A DNA stretch of 64,000 bases from Nocardia cyriacigeorgica (lineage in GTDB: Bacteria > Actinomycetota > Actinomycetes > Mycobacteriales > Mycobacteriaceae), in the NCBI RefSeq assembly GCF_010868145.1, contig NZ_JAAGUY010000026.1, positions 1 to 64,000 of the forward strand, in the 5' to 3' direction. The notes beneath the pieces were generated by a model. The model did no database searches, was not told where the DNA came from, and saw nothing but the letters and a program-made list of their open reading frames with translations. Shown here in pieces: positions 50,730 to 59,324 of the stretch; position 1 is the first letter of the stretch; each line of letters begins with the position of its first letter. The translations under genes and the position numbers were made by a program.

Positions 50730-51829
50730 CGCGCACCTGCCAATCCCAGCACCAGCTGAACGAGTTGGACATCGACCATGCCGTTGTCGGCGCCGGCGCA
50801 GCGACCGGGCGCCACGGCATTGATGGCGGCGCAGACCTGTTCGGCATCGCGGTGCGCGATCGCCACCCGCGGCGGGGCGTAGACCACGCCGGGCGAGCCG
50901 GTCGCCGGATCGGTGACCGAGCGGAACGCAGAGGTCAACGCCGGTGCCATGAGGACGATGTCACGCAGCGAACCGACGTTGGCGCGCAACATCTTCACCA
51001 GCGGAACCAAGCCATCCAGGGTGCCCATCAGCGGGTCGGCCAGGATGGTGGTCAGATCGTTGAGCATCGGCAGCACCTCGCGCAGCCCGTCGAACAACGC
51101 CGCTCCCGGCACCAGCAGATCATTGCTGGCCTGGTTCAGCACCGGCGCCAGCCGGGTGAGCATGGACTTCAGGTCGCCCCAGTGCGCGCTGACCTTCTGC
51201 GATACCGAGGAGAACGCGTCGAAGATGCCCGCGAGATGGCCAATATCGGCGTCCGGGGATTTCAACGTCGAGCCGAGCTTCATGACCAGCTCGTTGATCT
51301 GCGCACCGGTGCCAGCGGTCGCCGAGTCCAGCGCGGCGAGGCCACCGGCCAGCGCATCCGGCTGGGTCTGCGGTGTGCCGCCGATCTGGTCGGACAGAGC
51401 GGCCAGCGCGGTGATGGTTTCGGTGAGGCTCTTGGGTGTCAGGGTTTTGGTGATGCACTGTCCGGCATCCCACTAGTCGGCGGTCCTACCGCTGGCCAGC
51501 ACGGCCAGTTCGCGATCGGCGACGACACTGTCGGACAGCGTTGTGGCCGAGGCGTCGACGTAGACCGGATACTGCGCATCGACGTCGAAATCGACGCGCA
51601 CGGCCGCACCTTCGGGCCGGATACCGGTCACCGTGCCGACATTGATGCCGCGCATCGAGACCTGGTTGCCCTCGTACAGGCCCACGCTGTCTGGCATGAT
51701 CGCGCAGTAGGACCGCGTCTCTTTGATCGGGTCGAATACGATCACGTACCCCGCGACCGCGAGCAGCGCGATGACGACCGCACCCGCGATCGACATGAAT
51801 GCCTGCGAGCCGAGAATCCGCTTCAGCAT
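50726..51829 (-). pseudogene. mceD: MCE-family protein (MceD position) interrupted by an in-frame TAG
   Basis: This is the fourth Mce gene, 368 codons, in one continuous frame from the ATG at 51829 (overlapping the mceC stop as ATGA) to the stop at 50726. Codon 119 is TAG (51475-51473 on the minus strand). Before it lie the membrane helix (SIAGAVVIALLAVAGYVIVF) and the whole MCE barrel (YCAIMPDSVGLYEGNQVSMR, then PEGAAVRVDFDVDAQYPVYV). After it the same frame continues as Mce sequence: WDAGQCITKTLTPKSLTETI and the helical domain to the end. There is no frameshift. The product would be a 118-residue fragment lacking the helical needle part, unless the codon is read through, the change is a sequencing error, or a restart occurs at the ATG at 51283. 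Confidence 0.85.
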
Positions 51830-52899
51830 CAGCACACCTTCCCCGGCACCGGAACACACACCGGGCCGAGCGCGGCCCCCGGATCCAGACCCGGTGGCGC
51901 GGTGACCGTTTCACCGGAGCGGTCTATCGTCACGGGACCGTCCGGGATCACCAGTCCGCTCAGCCGGTCGCCGAGCCCCTTGACCGCGGTGATGAGCGGC
52001 TCGAGCTGGGTGTCGAATTCCTGGAGCCGCGGCAGCGCATCGGCGAGCTGTTGCGCCTTCGGCTTCAGCGTGTCATCCCAGGCGGGGACAAGGGTGGCCA
52101 GCCGCTGCACCACCGACGACAGCAGCCCGACCGCTTCTTTCAGCTCGGCGCGCTTGTCCTGCAGCAGGGTTTCCATCAGGTTGACGTTGTCCATCAAACG
52201 GCCGAGGTCGGACTTGGCGCCGTCGTACATGGTGACGTACTCGTCGGCGACGGCGATCGCGTTCGACACCTGGGTGCGCTGACGTTCGATGGCATCGAGG
52301 TACTGGCCGAGCGTATCCAGCGTGGTGCGCAGGGTGTCGGGGGCGCCGTCGATCGAGGTCTGGATCGAGGCCAGATTGCGGCGCAGGGTGTCACCGTCGG
52401 TGGCCTGGAGCGGCGTCGTGGCGTCCTGGAAGGTTTCGATCAGGCTGTAGGGCAGGCGAACCCGGTCGGCCGGGATGGTCTTCTCCCCCAGCGGCTCGTC
52501 ACCGGCCGGGAACAGTGCGACGTAATGGCCACCGACGATGGTGAGCATGCGGATGTCGAGCGAGGTCTGATCACCGACGAACACCTCCGAGTCGACGGTG
52601 AACTCCATGACGACCCGGTCCGGTTTCAACTCGAGCGATTCCACCGTGCCGACCGAAATACCGGCCAGTCGCACATCGTCGCCCACCTTCACCGACTGCG
52701 CTTCGGTGAGTTCGGCGGTATAGGTGGTCTTGCCGAACGGCACCACGTACACGACCGCGGCGGCGACGGCGGCGATCAGCAGCGCAGCGGCGCCGATGAT
52801 GCCGAGGCGCAGCTCCTTACGCAGCCGGGTCGATTCATCCATGATCGGTATATCACCGCTGAACACGCGGCGAATCCGGGCAGCACCGGGGAGTTTCAC
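51829..52899 (-). CDS. mceC: MCE-family protein (MceC position)
   Basis: A 356-residue Mce subunit: membrane helix (LRLGIIGAAALLIAAVAAAV, about residues 30-50), MCE barrel (TYTAELTEAQSVKVGDDVRL, then MEFTVDSEVFVGDQTSLDIR), helical needle domain to about 300, and a Pro-rich C-terminal tail with two Cys (VCVPVPGKVC). I chose the GTG at 52899 because it overlaps the mceB stop as GTGA, the pattern of the other mce junctions. An ATG at 52908 or at 52842 (MDESTRLRK) are alternatives. The stop overlaps the mceD start. Confidence 0.88.
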   Translation of the reverse strand: MKLPGAARIRRVFSGDIPIMDESTRLRKELRLGIIGAAALLIAAVAAAVVYVVPFGKTTYTAELTEAQSVKVGDDVRLAGISVGTVESLELKPDRVVMEFTVDSEVFVGDQTSLDIRMLTIVGGHYVALFPAGDEPLGEKTIPADRVRLPYSLIETFQDATTPLQATDGDTLRRNLASIQTSIDGAPDTLRTTLDTLGQYLDAIERQRTQVSNAIAVADEYVTMYDGAKSDLGRLMDNVNLMETLLQDKRAELKEAVGLLSSVVQRLATLVPAWDDTLKPKAQQLADALPRLQEFDTQLEPLITAVKGLGDRLSGLVIPDGPVTIDRSGETVTAPPGLDPGAALGPVCVPVPGKVC

Positions 52900-53900
52900 G
52901 CGTTGCATATCGCGACCTTCTGTCCGCCGATCAGCACCTGCACCGGCTCGGGCAGTTCGGCTTGTCCTTTACTGCACTCGGGCTTCCAACCCGCGATGGT
53001 GCGCGGCAAGGCGTTGTCGACCGCGGCGAGCAGACCGGGCAGCCTGCCGAACACTTCGACCGCCTGCTGCGGGTCGGGGAACAGTCCGCGGATCATCGCG
53101 TCCACGTCGGTGCTGCCGTCGGCGGTCAGGCCGAGCGCGTCGAGCAGACGGTCGATGGGCGCGAGCACCGAGGGCGCGGTCATGGCAAATTCGGCCAGGC
53201 CACCGACATTGACGCGCAGCGCCTCGAAGATGTCGGACAGTCGCGCGAGCAGCGGGACCAGATGATGCACCCGGCCACCGACCCGGTCGGCGAGATCGGA
53301 CATGTTGCCGACCAGCGTGGCGATCACTTCCTGCCGGTTGCCGACGTGTTCGCTGAGCTTGCCGATGGCATCAAGGGCCGGGCCGAGACCGGCGCCGTCA
53401 CCCTCGATCACCGCGAGCATGCTCTCGGTGAACTGGTTGATCGCCTCCGGAGACATGGTGGCCAGCACCGGCTTCAGACCGTTGAACAGGCTGGTCACAT
53501 CGAAGGACGGCAACGTCATCTCGGTGCCGATGGCCGCGTCCGCCGGCAGCCGGGTGCCCGGGTTCGGCTGCTGCTGTAGGTCGATATAGCGCTGGCCGGT
53601 GAGGTTCTGGTAGCGGATGGCCAGCACGCTGTTGTCGTAGATCGGGGTCGAGGTCGTGACCGTCAACCGCACCTCGGCCTGGTATCCGCTGAGCTCGATA
53701 CCCTCGACCTTGCCGACCTGTACGCCGTACATGCGCACGTCGTCGCCGACTTTGAGACCGGTGGCGTCGGTGAACAGCGCGCTGTGCGCCTCGGTGTCAC
53801 CGCCGACCGGTCGCTTGATGGCCGTAACGACCACCAGCAGGATCGCCACCATCACCGCCGCGAACAGCACCAGCCGCCAGGCCGCGCCACGTACCGTCAT
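52896..53900 (-). CDS. mceB: MCE-family protein (MceB position)
   Basis: A 334-residue Mce subunit. N-terminal membrane helix LVLFAAVMVAILLVVVTAI (residues about 10-28), MCE barrel (HSALFTDATGLKVGDDVRMY, then VRLTVTTSTPIYDNSVLAIR and LTGQRYIDLQQ), and helical domain with the MceB-typical FDVTSLFNGLKPVLATMSPE. The protein ends with a Cys pair region (GWKPECSKGQ, KVAICNA). Start and stop overlap neighbours by four bases. The barrel shows no missing element. Confidence 0.92.
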   Translation of the reverse strand: MTVRGAAWRLVLFAAVMVAILLVVVTAIKRPVGGDTEAHSALFTDATGLKVGDDVRMYGVQVGKVEGIELSGYQAEVRLTVTTSTPIYDNSVLAIRYQNLTGQRYIDLQQQPNPGTRLPADAAIGTEMTLPSFDVTSLFNGLKPVLATMSPEAINQFTESMLAVIEGDGAGLGPALDAIGKLSEHVGNRQEVIATLVGNMSDLADRVGGRVHHLVPLLARLSDIFEALRVNVGGLAEFAMTAPSVLAPIDRLLDALGLTADGSTDVDAMIRGLFPDPQQAVEVFGRLPGLLAAVDNALPRTIAGWKPECSKGQAELPEPVQVLIGGQKVAICNA

Positions 53901-54937
53901 CGCGCACCTCCCTGTGCGGGCAGCCCGAGCAGCGGCACCGCGATACCGGGGACACCACGCAGTTCGAGTTCGAGATCGAGGACCGGACCGTCCGGGGTGT
54001 CCTTCATGGCAGCACCGAGCCGGGCCAGCAGGTCGCGCAGTTCGGCGGCGGACTGCTGCGGGCGTGGCACCGTGCGCGCCAGCACCGTGAGCAGCGGCGC
54101 AAGCATGTCGGTGTAGCCCGACAGCTGACCGGCCTCGGACAGCGTGGTGGCAAGCGCGGGCAGGATCTGCCCGGTCAGCGCGCTCACACCGGCATCGAGA
54201 TGTGCGCGGTCGGTACTCAGCACGTCGATCTCGACGAACTGATCGATGACCTCGATGGTGGCGCCGGCGAACTTACCGCCGCCGTCGAAGGCTCCGCCAA
54301 GGCGGCCGAACAGTTCCGAGGACGGCATGGACTGGTTGTCGGCGATGGTGCGCGCGGCCGCGATCAATGCCTCCGCCAGCGGCGTGAACGCCTTGACGTC
54401 CGCGGCGGCCTGCGCGATGACGGTCGCCATCTGCGGCGTGAACACCGTCGCACCGACCTGCGACATACCGCGCAGCAGGCTGCCCATGGTGGCGTCGTAG
54501 ACGTCGGCGGCCCGATCGCCGGTCAGGTCGATCACCATGTCGGCACGCAGCGGCGCACCGCCGGCACCGGGCAGCAATTCGAGTTCGCTGACGCCGAACA
54601 GGTTGGCCGGTGCGTAATCGACCTTCAAGCTGTCGTCCAGCCCGGACAGCTTGGAGTCGTCGAGTTCCAGTGTGATGCGCTGGGTTCCGAGCACATCGGG
54701 CACGATCTCGGCGACCTCACCGACCAGAACACCGTCGACGCGCACCTGGGTGCCCGCGACCACGCCGTCACCGATCTGTTCGGTGTGCAACGCGATGCGA
54801 AGTCCGTCCTCCGAACGCAGCGCGCGGTAGCAGACCGTGGCCAGCAGCACCGCGACGATCACAGCCACGATCACCGCGCCGACCGTCATCGCGCGGGCCC
54901 GGTCGGCCGCGACCCCTGGCATTCCGTATTTCGGCAT
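53897..54937 (-). CDS. mceA: MCE-family protein (MceA position)
   Basis: A 346-residue Mce subunit and the first after the permeases. Membrane helix VGAVIVAVIVAVLLATVCYR (about residues 18-37), MCE barrel (GLRIALHTEQIGDGVVAGTQ, then VRVDGVLVGEVAEIVPDVLG and YAPANLFGVSELELLPGAGG), helical needle domain and a hydrophobic C-terminal end (PGIAVPLLGLPAQGG). The ATG at 54937 (MPKYGMPGV) is the standard start. The gap to yrbEB is five bases. Mce proteins recognise or channel lipids such as sterols, mycolates or fatty acids; the operon's cargo cannot be told from sequence. Confidence 0.92.
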   Translation of the reverse strand: MPKYGMPGVAADRARAMTVGAVIVAVIVAVLLATVCYRALRSEDGLRIALHTEQIGDGVVAGTQVRVDGVLVGEVAEIVPDVLGTQRITLELDDSKLSGLDDSLKVDYAPANLFGVSELELLPGAGGAPLRADMVIDLTGDRAADVYDATMGSLLRGMSQVGATVFTPQMATVIAQAAADVKAFTPLAEALIAAARTIADNQSMPSSELFGRLGGAFDGGGKFAGATIEVIDQFVEIDVLSTDRAHLDAGVSALTGQILPALATTLSEAGQLSGYTDMLAPLLTVLARTVPRPQQSAAELRDLLARLGAAMKDTPDGPVLDLELELRGVPGIAVPLLGLPAQGGAR

Positions 54938-54942
54938 CTGTC

Positions 54943-55809
54943 CTACCCCGTGAAACTGATCGCCGAGTTGAAGCCCCACAGCGCGATGGACAGCACCATG
55001 TCGATCGCGATGATCGCCACGAAGCTGGCCCGCACCGCACGGCCGGACGCGATTCCCACGCCCTCCGGGCCGCCGGTGGCGAAGAACCCGTAATAGCTGT
55101 GCACCAAGATCACCACCGTGCCGAAGATCGCCACCTTGATCACCGCGGCGATCACATCGAACCCGGACACGAACTGGAAGAAGTAGTGGTCGTAGACGCC
55201 CGCGGACTGGCTGTGCACCAGCGTGAGCAGGCCACGGCAGGCCAGGTAGCTCAGGATCAGCGCGATCAGGAAGGTCGGCACGATGGCGATGGCGCCCGCG
55301 ATGACGCGGGTGGTGACGACGAACGGCACCGACCGCAGACCGAGCGCCTCGATGGCGTCGATCTCCTCGGAGATACGCATCGACCCGATTTCGGCGGTCA
55401 TCCGGCATCCGGCCTGCGCGGCGAACCCGATCGCGGCCGCGATCGGCGCCAGCTCACGGGTGGTGGCGAACGCCGACACGATGCCGGTCACCGGACCCAT
55501 ACCGAGCATGTCCAGAATCGCGAACGATTCGACACCGACCGAGGCACCCATCACCAGACCGAGCACGATCATCATCGGCACGGTGCCGCCACCGACGATG
55601 ACCGAGCCACGGCCCCAGGTCATATCGGTGATCGCGCGCATCGTCTCCTGCCGGTACCGGCGCACCGTCAGCGGGACCGACGACAGGACCTGCCACACGA
55701 AGACCGCGACGAATCCAAATGATTCGACACCGCGCAGCAGCCTGCTGCCGCGACGGACATAGCGCACGGCCCAGCCGAGCCCTTTCGGGGCGTAGGACGA
55801 GGTCGACAT
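54943..55809 (-). CDS. yrbEB: YrbE-type ABC permease B (MlaE family)
   Basis: A 288-residue inner-membrane permease of the Mce lipid importer. It is the MlaE fold with five or six membrane segments and the conserved amphipathic EQ-loop-like region (RMTAEIGSMRISEEIDAIEA, then LGLRSVPFVVTTRVIAGAIA) that contacts the ATPase. The opening is WAVRYVRRGSRLLRGVESFG. Its ATG overlaps the yrbEA stop (ATGA). It pairs with YrbEA as a heterodimer; the ATPase MceG (Mkl) is not in this window and is usually encoded elsewhere. Confidence 0.95.
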   Translation of the reverse strand: MSTSSYAPKGLGWAVRYVRRGSRLLRGVESFGFVAVFVWQVLSSVPLTVRRYRQETMRAITDMTWGRGSVIVGGGTVPMMIVLGLVMGASVGVESFAILDMLGMGPVTGIVSAFATTRELAPIAAAIGFAAQAGCRMTAEIGSMRISEEIDAIEALGLRSVPFVVTTRVIAGAIAIVPTFLIALILSYLACRGLLTLVHSQSAGVYDHYFFQFVSGFDVIAAVIKVAIFGTVVILVHSYYGFFATGGPEGVGIASGRAVRASFVAIIAIDMVLSIALWGFNSAISFTG

Positions 55810-56654
55810 CAGACCAGCCTTGTCGGCATGAACATCGCGCTGATCTGCGACATCGCGAGGTTCACGATCACGATCGAGACCACGGACAGCACCACCGCCG
55901 CGTTCACCGCATCGGCCACACCGCGCGGACCGCCCTTGGCTTCGAGCCCTCGCTGGCAGGCGATCACGACCACGAGGAACCCGAAGATCAACGCCTTCAG
56001 CAACGACACCCAGACATCGGCGACCGTCGTGAACGAACCGAAGGTCGCCCAATACGAACCGGGCGTAACGCCCTGGCCACCGATGGCCACCAGGTATCCG
56101 GCCAGCACGCCGACGAAGATGATCAGCACGTTCAGCAGCGGTGCGACGATCAGCATCGCGACCATGCGCGGAATGACCAGTCGGTGGATCGGGCTGATGC
56201 CCATGGTGTTGAGCGCGTCGATCTCTTCCCGGATCGTGCGCGCGCCCAGATCGGCCGCGATCGCCGCGGCGCCGGCACCGCCCAAGAGGAACCCGGTCGC
56301 CATGGGCGCGCCCTGCTTGATCACCCCGAGACCACCGGTGGCACCGAGCAGCGAATCCGCGCCGAGAGTATGGATCAGGTTGCCCACCTGCACCGACACG
56401 ATGACGCCGAAGGGGATGGCCATCAGGATCGCCGGAATCGCGGTGACGGTGATCAGCCGCCACGCCTGGATCAGCGTTTCCTGCCACTGGAATTTGCCGC
56501 GGGCGATATCGCTCGCCGCGCCCGTCACCGACTCCTGCGCGACACCGACCGCCCGGCCGAAGGTCCGCAGCGACGACACGATCGTGCCGGAGAAATTCTT
56601 GCGGACGATCGCGACCGCCGAATCGCTCCGCGGCGTCCGGGTATCCAGCGTCAT
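55809..56654 (-). CDS. yrbEA: YrbE-type ABC permease A (MlaE family)
   Basis: A 281-residue MlaE-family permease and first gene of the mce operon. Conserved marks: FQWQETLIQAWRLITVTAIP, then FGVIVSVQVGNLIHTLGADS, the ATPase-contact loop ADLGARTIREEIDALNTMGI (about residues 153-172) followed by SPIHRLVIPRMVAMLIVAPL, and the C-terminal RGVADAVNAAVVLSVVSIVI segment. I chose the ATG at 56654 (MTLDTRTPRSDS) with GAGGA eight bases upstream; an in-frame ATG at 56732 is a weaker option. The region ahead carries paired TGACCA repeats that may control the operon. Confidence 0.93.
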   Translation of the reverse strand: MTLDTRTPRSDSAVAIVRKNFSGTIVSSLRTFGRAVGVAQESVTGAASDIARGKFQWQETLIQAWRLITVTAIPAILMAIPFGVIVSVQVGNLIHTLGADSLLGATGGLGVIKQGAPMATGFLLGGAGAAAIAADLGARTIREEIDALNTMGISPIHRLVIPRMVAMLIVAPLLNVLIIFVGVLAGYLVAIGGQGVTPGSYWATFGSFTTVADVWVSLLKALIFGFLVVVIACQRGLEAKGGPRGVADAVNAAVVLSVVSIVIVNLAMSQISAMFMPTRLV

Positions 56655-57251
56655 CAGCGAAGTCCTCGCGCCGCGATCGCGGCGCTTGCGCACCAGCGCG
56701 GGCGGCAGCGTGTTTCGGGTTTCATGGCGCACTCTCTGCTCTCGGCGTCGATGCCAACCCTCAGGAAGCTAATCGTTACGAGAGGTGACATACAAATTGA
56801 CCACGGGGTGACCATCAACACAAAGAGGCTCGATTCGACATCGCGCGAGAAGGTTCGTGTTAGAGATCACGATCCCCTGGGGATGTTCTCCGGGCCCTGC
56901 GAGCAAGGGCCCGCGCACCCTCGGCTCAACATCTGTTTGCACAGTTCACACGGGCTTTTCGGGCGAAACCACCGCCGGTCGTGGCCCACAACAAGCACGC
57001 CTGCCCGATTACTGCTCGAGATGTGGGTATGTCCGCGTGAGCGAGCGAACCACGAGCGACACCGACGGAGCGATCATCTCCCGTGAAGCCATCGGTCATA
57101 TCTGATGAACCCGGCGACCGCCCAGCGAACCTGGAATGCGCATCGATCCGGCGACTGCCCATCAGGAAACGAGGGCACCCAACGGGCACAATGGCCGACG
57201 GTCGCGACCGGCGGGTCGGTCACCCCGACAGGGATGCCCGCGATCGGCGAT
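56655..57251. other. Non-coding region upstream of the mce operon
   Basis: About 600 bases between the yrbEA start and the end of the following membrane-protein gene. Open frames on both strands are Arg/Ser-rich, lack ribosome sites and match nothing, so I do not call a gene. The part at 56760-56850 is AT-rich and contains the direct repeats described separately; it is the likely mce promoter region. No clear -10/-35 pair could be fixed. 57030-57250 looks like a gene-free spacer. Confidence 0.6.
56798..56814. promoter_or_regulatory. Direct repeats TGACCA-N5-TGACCA upstream of mce
   Basis: TGACCA at 56798-56803 and 56809-56814, one helical turn apart, lie about 145 bases upstream of yrbEA in an AT-rich island. 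A related GGTGACA stands at 56784-56790. Tandem half-sites in helical register suit a dimeric regulator such as a GntR or TetR protein; the factor is unknown. Confidence 0.4.
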
Positions 57252-58424
57252 CTAGCGGTCGCCGCCATCGGTACGAGCCTGGCTCGCGGAACCAGCGGCG
57301 TCGCCAACGGAACCGGCGGCAGCCTCAGCGGAACCGGCGGCCACGCCCGGACCAGCCGAACCGGCGGATGTGTCACGGCCGGCGCTCTTCGCCGCGGCGA
57401 CCACGCGGCCAGCGGCGTCCCACCTTTCACGCATGGCCGACATGCGTGCCACCAGGCTGCGTGGTTCGGCCGCACGGCCGACCAGCCATTGGCTCACGGC
57501 TGCGAGCGCGGAGGCGACCGCGATCACGGCGCCGGCCACAGCCGAGGGCGTGAACTGCGAACTGGCGACGTACTGTCCCTGACTCGCCCCGGGCAGAACG
57601 AACTTGCCCTGCCCGTTCACCCAGCTCAGGAACTGGCCGACCTGACCTCCCAGGTCGAACCGCCGCGATGTCATCGCCTTGAGTTCCGCGCCTTTGCTGT
57701 CGAGATAGAGCATGGTGAACAGCACCAGAATCGCCACGGCCACCGATGATCCCGCCACCAATCGGGCGTAGTACTCCGTACGCATGCGGAAGTAGAGCAC
57801 GACGAAACAGATGGTCAGCACGATCACCGCCGCGGTTACGAATGCCCACAGACCGCTGACCTGCGGGGTCTTCGGCGGTGACTTCGACCAGACGGTCATG
57901 TATTTGGTGGACACATCGACGCGGCCGAACGCGGTGGATTCCACGGATCCGTTCGCCCCCTTGGCCATCAACCACGGCCGGGTCATCAGGATCAAAGTGA
58001 TGAACGCCCCGACGGCCGCCAGCAGGTAGCCCCAATGCCCCTGCAGCGGAGCTCCCACGCCACGCGCCGCCGCCAGTTGCCCGCGAACCGCGCCCACCTG
58101 CCGTGCGACCCGGGACCCACCCGACCCCGCGTCCTTTTCGGGTGGGTCCGCAGCCGCTGAATCGGTCGACCTCGCGACCGAGCTCCCAGCCGAACCCGCC
58201 GCCCTGGCACCAGTTGCACTCGCGCTTGCAAGCTCCCCAAGACCGACCGCCGTCGATTCGGCCGCGGTGGCAGCCGCCGATTCAGCAGAAGCGCTCGTTG
58301 CGGGCTCATGCGGACCTACAGCTGCGGATTCAGCCGAACGCGCCGCTGCGAGTGCGTCAGAACTCGCCTCGTCGGCTCCGGTGTCTCGGGCAGCCTTGTC
58401 CTGCCAGGGGGTTGAGCCCGCCAT
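57252..58424 (-). CDS. Four-helix membrane protein with Ala/Ser-rich cytoplasmic arms
   Basis: A 390-residue protein with no named family. Residues 1-125 are a low-complexity Ala/Ser/Glu-rich arm (repeats such as SAESAAATAAES). Four transmembrane segments follow: WGYLLAAVGAFITLILM (~130), LWAFVTAAVIVLTICFVVLY (~190), LVAGSSVAVAILVLFTMLYL (~220) and AVAGAVIAVASALAAVSQWL (~295). Between the first two and the last two lie loops with a conserved look (GRVDVSTKYMTVWSKSPPKT; TSRRFDLGGQVGQFLSWVNG). The C-terminal 70 residues are again Ala/Gly/Ser-rich. The ATG at 58424 is supported by the uniform codon use after it. It could be a scaffold or sensor of the envelope; I do not assign a function. Confidence 0.75.
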   Translation of the reverse strand: MAGSTPWQDKAARDTGADEASSDALAAARSAESAAVGPHEPATSASAESAAATAAESTAVGLGELASASATGARAAGSAGSSVARSTDSAAADPPEKDAGSGGSRVARQVGAVRGQLAAARGVGAPLQGHWGYLLAAVGAFITLILMTRPWLMAKGANGSVESTAFGRVDVSTKYMTVWSKSPPKTPQVSGLWAFVTAAVIVLTICFVVLYFRMRTEYYARLVAGSSVAVAILVLFTMLYLDSKGAELKAMTSRRFDLGGQVGQFLSWVNGQGKFVLPGASQGQYVASSQFTPSAVAGAVIAVASALAAVSQWLVGRAAEPRSLVARMSAMRERWDAAGRVVAAAKSAGRDTSAGSAGPGVAAGSAEAAAGSVGDAAGSASQARTDGGDR

Positions 58425-58607
58425 TACCGCAGTTTAAGGTGCCCGCACCAGTGGGAATACCTACGCGGCAGCGGTCGGGCCCTTACGCCGAGCATCGGAC
58501 CGTGCACACCGGATTTGCGCCGTGCGGCAGTGCATCTCGGACGGTCCGGCAACGAAGATCACGCGATCAATCGACCGGCGGGGTACACATAGGCGACAAT
58601 TTGGCGC

Positions 58608-59279
58608 GTGCGGACCCAGTTCACCAATGAGCTCGTCGCGTTGACCGATGAGTTGACGCAGATGTGCCGGCTCACCCAAGACGCCGCCGAGCGCGTCACC
58701 GATGCGCTCGTCGATGCCGACCTCACCGCGGCCTACGAGGTCTTCGCCCTCGATGAGCGGCTACAGGCCATGTACGCGGCATGTGAGGAGCGGACGGTGG
58801 TGCTGCTCGCGCTACAGGCGCCGGTCGCCCGCGATCTGCGGCATGTGGTGACCGCCATTCAGATCGCGGGTGAGCTGTCCCGGATCGGCTGGCTCACCAG
58901 CCGGGTGGCCGATCAGGTCTACAAGAGCAATCCGGACCCCGTCGCGCCCGAGCCGGTCGTGGCGTTGCTCGCCGAGATGGGCCGACGCGCCGCCCGCGCG
59001 ACCGCACATGCCCTGCGCTCGGTCGCCGCAGGCCAGCAGCCACCCGAAGAGGCGCCCGAGCCGCAGGCCGACACCATGGAAGAGCTGAACCACCAGCTGC
59101 ATTCCGCTCTCAGCGCCCCCGCGTGGACCGGAAGCACCGACACCGCGATCGAACTCGCCCTCCTCGGCCATCATCTGGAACGCTGCGTCGACCACACCGC
59201 ACGCATCGAACGCCTGATCCGCTTCCTCGACACCGGTGTTCCGCCGACCGCACAGCCCAGCGAGGAAGAGGTGGACTGA
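58608..59279 (+). CDS. PhoU-domain protein
   Basis: A 223-residue all-helical protein with two PhoU-type three-helix repeats, residues about 5-95 (VDADLTAAYEVFALDERLQA; VARDLRHVVTAIQIAGELSR) and 110-210 (LALLGHHLERCVDHTARIER). PhoU proteins dampen high-affinity phosphate uptake and Pho two-component signalling. No pst or phoR gene is adjacent, as is common for the extra PhoU copies of actinobacteria. The GTG at 58608 lies seven bases after GACAAT (58595-58600), so the mRNA is probably leaderless. Confidence 0.88.
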   Translation: MRTQFTNELVALTDELTQMCRLTQDAAERVTDALVDADLTAAYEVFALDERLQAMYAACEERTVVLLALQAPVARDLRHVVTAIQIAGELSRIGWLTSRVADQVYKSNPDPVAPEPVVALLAEMGRRAARATAHALRSVAAGQQPPEEAPEPQADTMEELNHQLHSALSAPAWTGSTDTAIELALLGHHLERCVDHTARIERLIRFLDTGVPPTAQPSEEEVD

Positions 59280-59324
59280 GCGCCCCGGTACTCGGCGAGC
59301 CGACGCGGCGGCGAATGCGCGCAA

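Noticed and set aside
50726..51859. A frameshift in mceD, suggested by the two separate open frames at 51473-51859 and 50726-51283
   Set aside because: Codon-by-codon translation upstream of 51283 stays in the same frame through Mce-like sequence up to the TAG at 51473-51475. The gap between the frames only reflects the lack of an ATG, so it is a nonsense codon and not a frameshift.
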